Assembly: GCA_038380435.1 (NCBI GenBank)
Contig: JAWZYU010000011.1
Location: forward strand, 84,854,501-84,918,500
From: Ryuthela nishihirai
Lineage: Eukaryota > Arthropoda > Arachnida > Araneae > Heptathelidae
DNA: 64,000 nucleotides
Reading direction: 5' to 3'
Shown: positions 58,261 through 64,000 of the stretch, in pieces
Layout: each line of letters begins with the position of its first letter
Numbering within the stretch: the first letter of the stretch is position 1
The notes under the pieces: generated by a model
Database searches by the model: none
What the model was told of the DNA's origin: nothing
Seen by the model: only the letters and a program-made list of their open reading frames with translations
Translations under genes and position numbers: made by a program

Positions 58261-59560
58261 TTTTTTTGTTATTACTTAAGAAGAGCATTCCTCGACTTGC
58301 GATATTTTCACTCATGGTCAAATCCCACTAGGCTTGTCGGCAAGTGGCTCTTTGGCTAAGATTGTAAAATCATTCTCTTTCAATCAGAAAAACATTCTAT
58401 TATTTCAATATGAAAATCATCCTTTTTTATGTAATATTTGTGTTTTTGAATATATATTGTAAGTGTGCATTACAATTGGATCTAAATCGATTATGAACCT
58501 AATATTTGAAAAAATAGTAAATTTGACGTAAAAATTCAACATTTATATCCCATATTCGCTTTATTTGAGAATATCAATTTTTGAGACAAAGTTCTTTAAC
58601 CGAGGGGCAATGCTGAAGCATGCAGCATGATTCAGAGCCCAGCAATGCGATACCATTGGGTCATCGCGGCTGTGGTAAAGACATTGTTTATTGGGATGAC
58701 TAGCGAAATTAAACGTAAAATTTTACTTTATAGCTCTGTGGCGTAGAATGTCCCGCTGCACGTACAGACAAGTGTATGATGCAATCCGTCGCTGATCATC
58801 CGTTTGCAATAATAGGTAAGAAAAGACAAAAAATAATCAGTCACCTTACCGAACGTATAAAAAAAAATACCTGCTCAAGCAGCTGCTTGCCACAGACACA
58901 GAAAATAATTGATGCATACGGATATTTTATTGCAATATCCGATTACTTTATGTGTTATAGGGACTTGTGAGAAAAATTATTTTCCTAATTATAGATATTT
59001 TACATCTGTTTATGGTCATGCACTAACAAAATTTATTCAGGAATGATTTTTAAAATTGAAAGTTTTATAATTGTGAATTTTTTTAAATTTAGTTTGAAGT
59101 AAGAAATAATTTTAAATGTTATTAACGGTTTTTGTTTCGGACGAAAAAATAAATGGGTGAAGTAATATTTTGTTATCGGTTATAAAAAGTTACTAAGGGA
59201 ATTGAACAGGCAGGGATTTAAAATTACTTCTTAGGGATGAATAATATTCCTCTAAGTGAATCGTGTATTACATACAGTGAAAATAAACATGAGAAACAAA
59301 ATTAGGCAGGCGAGTTTTAAATTTTTTTATCTGTGATTCCTGTGGTGATACAGCCACGACGTCTTTGAAATGGTTTAGCATTGAAAGGGGCGTTTCATGA
59401 ATGGGAGGAGATTCTGGGGGCCTGAAACAAAGGTAGAAGGGCGTCGTACTTGGTTTGTTGCGTAATGAGCGTCGAAGGATTTAGAATTATTTGGAGAGGC
59501 TTTGCCGATGTCTCATACATGGGACTTGGTAAATGTTTGAGGATTGCAACATCCATTCGG
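58261..59560. other. Mostly unassigned; contains a SINE T fragment at 58,858-58,898
   Basis: Only the tail and palindrome of SINE T are present (aaatacctgctcaagcagct gcttgccacag). The rest is A+T-rich with no recognised element. Confidence 0.55.
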
Positions 59561-59595
59561 AAAGGGGATGCCCTGAACGAAAGGGGATTCCCTGA

Positions 59596-59700
59596 ATGAC
59601 GTAAAAATTCAAGATGGCGGAAGAACGACAAAATCAGAGGACTTTGTGGTGATGATGTCAGAACTCAAGATGGTGGACGAACGGCAAAATAGGGTCTTTC
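59596..59700. repeat. Imperfect duplication with caagatggcggaag motif
   Basis: aattcaagatggcggaagaa (59,605) and aactcaagatggtggacgaa (59,662) are two copies spaced 57 bp. The region 59,390-59,810 is G-rich on this strand and just precedes the minisatellite. Confidence 0.6.
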
Positions 59701-59814
59701 TATAACCGGAAGTGACCTCACAGGGCAAGTGACGGGAAGTGGTCGTGTCCATACACAGTGACCTTGGAAACTTTTAAAGGTCAAACCCGATAGGTTGGGG
59801 TAACACTACTTCTA

Positions 59815-60865
59815 TGTAATGGGAAGAGAACGAGATGTGCGATTAAGTAGAAATGATTTGCTCATATATGTCATAGGAAGAGAATGAGAGGTGCCATGAA
59901 GCAGAAATCAATTTCCTCACTTGGATTTGGAAAGAGAATGAAAGTTCGATGAAGTAGAAAGGAATTTACTATCTTATGTAGTGAGAAGAGAATGAGAGGT
60001 GGGCTGAAGGAGAAATGAATTTACTCGGTTATGTATTGGAAAGATAATGAGATGTGCGTTGATGTAGAAATGAATTTGCTCACTTATATAATGGGAAGAG
60101 AAAGAGAGGTGCCATGAAGAAGAAATTAATTTACTCATTTATGTAATGGAAAAAGAATGAGAGGTGAAATGAAGAAGAAATGAATTTACTCATTTCTGTA
60201 ATAGGAAGAGAATGAGATGTGCGATGAATCAGAAATGAATTTATTCACTTATTTAATGGAAAGAGAATAAGAGGTGAGATCAAGAAGAAATTGACTTACT
60301 CACTTAAGTAATGGGAAGAGAATGAGTTGGGTTGGGTTGTTTTACCTCTGAGCGGCACTTTTTTGCACACAATGGGCTAAATGGCCAGGTCACATGGACC
60401 CCGAAGGCTCAGAGAAGGTTGGGGGAGGAGACCCACTGGAGCAGCTGTTGGGAAACAGATGGTAACCTCCCGTCAAGGCCATCCAGCGTGTTCTTTAACG
60501 TGCACAGGGTATGGCTCTCCCGCACACGGGGCCACGGCTTAACGTCCCATCCGACGGACGGCGGTCTTTCCAAGCCCATCGGTGTCCCCTACTGACCGTG
60601 GGCAGGGCCGGGAATTTTGCGGAGAAGAGAATGAGAGGTGCCATGAAGCAAAAATGAATTTACTCATTTAAGTAATGGCAAGAGAAAGAAATGTACGATG
60701 AAGGAGAAACGAATTTCCTCACTTTTGTAATCGTAAGAGAATGAGAGGTGTGGTGAAAGCAGAAATGAATTTATCACTTATGTAATGGGATAAAAATAAG
60801 AGATGCGATAAATTTACTCACCTATGTAATGGAAAGAGAATGAGAGGTGCGAGGAAGTAGAAATG
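59815..60865. repeat. Minisatellite with ~55-60-bp unit, split by SINE S9
   Basis: The unit is roughly gaagagaatgagaggtgcga then tgaagaagaaatgaatttac then tcacttatgtaatg. About 13 diverged units occur before and after the SINE. Unit length varies by a few bases. Confidence 0.88.
60327..60623 (-). mobile_element. SINE family S, copy S9 (5'-truncated)
   Basis: Minus orientation, from tail gttgggttgggttgtttta to body gggaattttgcgga; the tRNA head is absent. It is flanked by gaagagaatgag (60,315-60,326; 60,624-60,635), though the target is itself repetitive. Confidence 0.9.
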
Positions 60866-60974
60866 CAGATCCGCTGCGATATACCACGTGTGCAGGAGGC
60901 ACTGGAAAGAGAAGACCACAGCATTATAAACTATTGCAAACTTGAGCAATCGTTATTATTATTTAATATTATAC

Positions 60975-61815
60975 ATTATATTGCAAAAAGTGTCCGGACA
61001 ATTTCATTTTAAGTGAACGAATAGTCATATTCAAATCTACCTAACTTTGAAAATAAGCTTTTTACGGAAAAAAGTCACTAAACATAAATTGAAGATCTCA
61101 TTCAGAGCTCTCTAAATATGTATTTTCTATAATATTTACCTAATATTTAAAGAGTTATGGAAGCTGAAACATTTAAGCGAAACTTTTGCTAGTTTTGTAA
61201 ATTTACCTCAGAAAGTTAAATCACAACTGTTATAACAAGTTGTTCGCAATATAAATGCGATAGTTGAATTTTGTATAAGAATTTTTGAAGTTTTCATCAA
61301 TTTGGAGGGGGGGGGGGGTAAATGTTTTTGAACTGTGGTTTGTGATAACATCTGTTGTTAAATATTATGGCTTTCATAACTCTTTAAATATTAGATTAAT
61401 ATTATAGAAAATAGCGATTTAGAGAGCTCTGACCGAGATATTCAATTTATGTCCAGTGACTTTTTTTTTTTGTAAAATGCTTATTTTGAAAGTTAGGTAG
61501 ATTTGAATGTGGCTATTGTAGTCGTCCTATGGCCGAGTGGTTATCGCGCTTGGCTAGTGATCTAAGGGACCTGGGTTCGAGTCCCGGGTAAGGCATGGAT
61601 GTATGTTCGAATCCCGGGTAAGGCATGGATGTATGTGTCGTTTTCTGCTGCTGATCCTGCCGTCCTCACAGACCTTCTACTCTGGCGTATAAACTGACAG
61701 GCTCCTGTCAGACTTCTGTGGCAAGCAGCTGCTTGAGGGGGTATTTATTTTTATTTTATTATTATATTCGTTCACTTAACATGAAAGTGTCCGGATACAT
61801 TTTGTAATAAATTGT
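60975..61815. mobile_element. Foldback element 2, split by SINE T7
   Basis: The left arm (about 60,985-61,175) starts agtgtccggacaattt; the right arm (61,365-61,522 plus 61,758-61,805) ends atgaaagtgtccggatacat. Shared blocks on opposite strands: aatctacctaactttgaaaa, agagctctctaaat, ctaatatttaaagagttat. The ends resemble Tc1-type terminal repeats. A run of 12 G sits in the spacer (61,307-61,318). Confidence 0.8.
61523..61757 (+). mobile_element. SINE family T, copy T7 (full length, duplicated B box)
   Basis: Head TGGCCGAGTGG ... GGTTCGAGTCC, then a 30-bp tandem duplication (61,576-61,605 and 61,606-61,635) that repeats the B-box half of the tRNA. Full body with ctgacaggctcctgtcag and caagcagctgcttg, and a gtatttatttttattttatt tail. 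Confidence 0.93.
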
Positions 61816-62097
61816 ATTATACTATTCCAATTACCACACGACAAGTAAGACATAAAATAAGGGACAGAGAAATGGAAATAATTGTTACAAAAGTGACGGA
61901 ATATAAACGAAATTTACATTTGTGTATTGAAGATATAGCAAAGGCACTTTCAGTTCATGAGATCATTACCTTGATAAGAAATACTACTGGATTAACGGAC
62001 AGGCCACCTAGTGCATCCGTCATACAGCAGATACATTTCGGGTTCTGAATCAGTTTAATTTCTTTTCTAAATCAATTTGAAGCAATAAATAACAAAA

Positions 62098-62292
62098 AAC
62101 ACCCCCTCAAGCAGCTGCTTGCCACAGAGATCTGACAGGAGTCTGTCAGTTAATGTGCCATAGTAGATCTGTGAGGATGGCAGGACCTCAGCAGAAAAAC
62201 GACACACACATCCATGCCTTACCCTGGGCTCGAATCCAGGTCCCTTATATCAGTAGTCAAGCGCGCTAATCACTCGGCCACGGGACGGCTAT
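62098..62292 (-). mobile_element. SINE family T, copy T8 (full length)
   Basis: Minus orientation: tail acaccccctcaag, palindrome, hairpin (one arm gtctgtcag), head ending at tggccgagtgattagcgcgc. Confidence 0.9.
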
Positions 62293-63690
62293 CTGTCTTT
62301 TAAAGTAATTTCTGTTTCTAAACCAATTTAAGGTAATTTCTGTTTCTGAATGCGTTTAAAGTAATTTTTGTTTCTGAATCAGTTTAAAGTACTTTGTATT
62401 TCTTAATCAGTTTAAAGTACTTTGTATTTCTTAATCAGTTTAAAGTGATTTCTGTTTCTAAATCAGTTTAGTAATTTGTGTTTTTTTAAAATCAATTTAA
62501 ATAATTTCTTTTTCCTAATCCTTTTAGAGTGCTGTCTGCTTTTTTAAACGCATTTAAAGTTATTTCTGTTTCTAAATCGCTTTAGTACTTTCTCTTTTTA
62601 AATGCGTTTCAAGTAATTTCTGTTTCTAGATCACTTTAAACTGTTTTCTGTTTCTAAATCAGTTTAACACGTTGGCTGCCATATGAATCGTTTATGAATC
62701 ACACATGTTCTAGGCTACTACATCATGTGAATCATATTTGCTTCTCATGTAGGTGTTTAGTTCGGGTCGTGTAGCTCACCCATCATTCGTGCTCTAAGGA
62801 ATTGCTTTTACGAGTGATAGGAAAGTTCTAAACAACGCACACAATACTGAACAATGAATAGACACGTTCCTGTATTTATACACTAAAAAACTGACCGCAT
62901 TAATTTGTGAACAATCCTGTATAAACTTGCAAATCCGCAAATCAGGTATTCAGGATGAAAATATTTGTCTCACACTCCGCATGGTGTACACGTGATTCAC
63001 ACTTATATAGAAGGTATCAAAACCTTTTTGGCAAAAATTCATCACGATTAGTCATCTTTTGGTATATTGTGTTAAATACAAGAACCAAACAAAAAATAGC
63101 GTGGCCTGGGACGGGGTGGCACTACATTTCTTAACATTGCGTTGCTAAAGAAATTTCTGTTTCTACATAAAAGTTTAAAGTACTTTCTGAATCAGTTAAA
63201 AGCAATTTCTGTTCTTAAAATTAGTAAATTTTGTTGCTAAGTTACCTTAAAGCAATTTATTTTTCTTAACCAGTTTATAGTGCATTCTCGTTTCTAAATC
63301 AGTTTAAAGTAATTTATTTTTGAATCAGTTTCAAGTGCTTACTTTTCTAAATCAGTTCAGTTATTTGTGCTTACAAATCAGTTTAAAGTAATTTCTTTCT
63401 TTAAATAAGTTTCAATTTCTTCTGTTTTCTAAATCAGCATAAAGTAATTTCTGTTCTTCAAGCGGTTTAAAGTACTATCTGTTTGTAATTTCAGTTTAAA
63501 GTAATTTCTCTTTCTAAATCAGTTTAAATTGCTTTCTGTTTCAAAATAACTTAAAAGTGATTTCTGTTTCTTAATCAGTTTAAAGTGGTGTTTCTTTCTA
63601 AATCAATTTAAAGAATTTCTCTTTCTGCATCAGTTTAAAGTACTTTATGAATCTGTTTGAAGTGACTTCTCTTTCTAAATCAGTTTAAAA
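62293..63690. repeat. Minisatellite with ~28-bp unit, split by repeat P2
   Basis: The unit is close to tctgtttctaaatcagttta aagtaatt. About 13 units precede and about 20 follow the P2 insertion. Each unit contains TTAA. Confidence 0.9.
62664..63134 (-). mobile_element. TTAA-flanked repeat family P, copy P2
   Basis: 471 bp bounded by TTAA at 62,664-62,667 and 63,131-63,134, matching P1 (29,182-29,683) in reverse. Its left end reads ttaacacgttggctgcc, common in style among piggyBac-type ends. No coding capacity. Confidence 0.7.
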
Positions 63691-63704
63691 TAATTTAGTA
63701 GTAA

Positions 63705-63985
63705 AGAGTCACAGGATGTATCCTGTAGACATGGAACTCACGAAATAATAAGTTGAAAAAAAATTGTTTTTGCCGTGAGTGGGATTCGAATCCAAGTCTT
63801 CTGGAAACATGCCAGTTATGTTATCCACTACACCATCATTAGCAAACATTTCTTCTTCAGCTGGTGTGACATAAACTTTCCTGATTATGTATTTGAATCG
63901 CACAGTGGTGCTAACTGTTCGGGAAGTGGACAACTGTGTTGTCACATGGAGATGGAACTTTGTCACTCACGCACTACCTTTGCCA
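63705..63985 (-). mobile_element. Third tRNA-like repeat (family U)
   Basis: Minus strand near 63,847-63,771: tggtgtagtggataacataa (A-box type), a 4-bp anticodon stem with ctgg/ccag, and ggattcgaatcccactcacg (B-box type). The acceptor ends do not pair, so it is not a working tRNA. Flanking sequence on both sides may be the SINE body. Confidence 0.5.
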
Positions 63986-64000
63986 CTACTCGAAGCTTCC

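Overview
The window is a repeat-dense stretch of a large invertebrate nuclear genome. Two signals point to a chelicerate, or less likely a myriapod. (1) A ~6.9 kb nuclear copy of mitochondrial DNA (NUMT, 50,972-57,838) has the order COX1-COX2-(K,D)-ATP8-ATP6-COX3-G-ND3-A-R-N-S1-E-(F)-(ND5), with no tRNA-Leu between COX1 and COX2. That is the ancestral arthropod order as kept in horseshoe crabs, ticks and some other arachnids. It is not the rearranged tRNA order of most spiders, nor the insect/crustacean order. (2) The only host gene I can reconstruct with confidence has introns of 3.5-13 kb filled with mobile elements.

Host gene: four minus-strand exons (43,519-43,641; 30,115-30,235; 26,436-26,622; 15,980-16,122) join in perfect reading phase. 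They encode multi-membrane-segment parts of a 'nose resistant to fluoxetine protein 6' (NRF-6)-like acyltransferase-3 family protein. Its first and last exons were not found.

Layout. 1-5,190: two head-to-tail copies (offset 3,508 bp) of a non-autonomous Gypsy-like LTR element. It has a complete 553-bp LTR, a primer-binding site, a polypurine tract, a short coiled-coil gag-like ORF and an integrase-tail remnant; the middle is occupied by a ~600-codon ORF ending in degenerate C2H2 zinc fingers. 5,600-14,700: a foldback element, SINEs, a LINE broken by a dispersed tandem-repeat element ('family E'), and a 39-bp-arm hairpin. 16,200-43,700: the introns of the NRF-6-like gene, holding tRNA-derived SINEs of two families (S and T), a Tc1-type transposase split by a SINE, pogo/Tigger-like remnants, hAT elements, LINE copies including a good reverse transcriptase ORF, family E copies, and an LTR-like repeat ('family J'). 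45,200-50,200: a mariner-type element with long terminal repeats and more hAT derivatives. 50,895-57,838: the NUMT, joined at its left edge directly to a SINE tRNA head, later hit by a SINE with a clear target-site duplication and by a 905-bp family J element, and with its ND2-W-C-Y block inverted. 53,820-54,410 and 57,842-58,260: fragments resembling the ligand-binding region of an ionotropic glutamate/IR-type receptor, both broken. 58,300-64,000: minisatellites (about 57-bp and 28-bp units), each invaded by a mobile element, and a second foldback element.

I see no bacterial genes, CRISPR or operons. Apart from the NRF-6-like gene, almost every coding signal here belongs to a mobile element, to mitochondrial DNA, or to a broken gene piece. 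Most element edges are approximate, read by eye.
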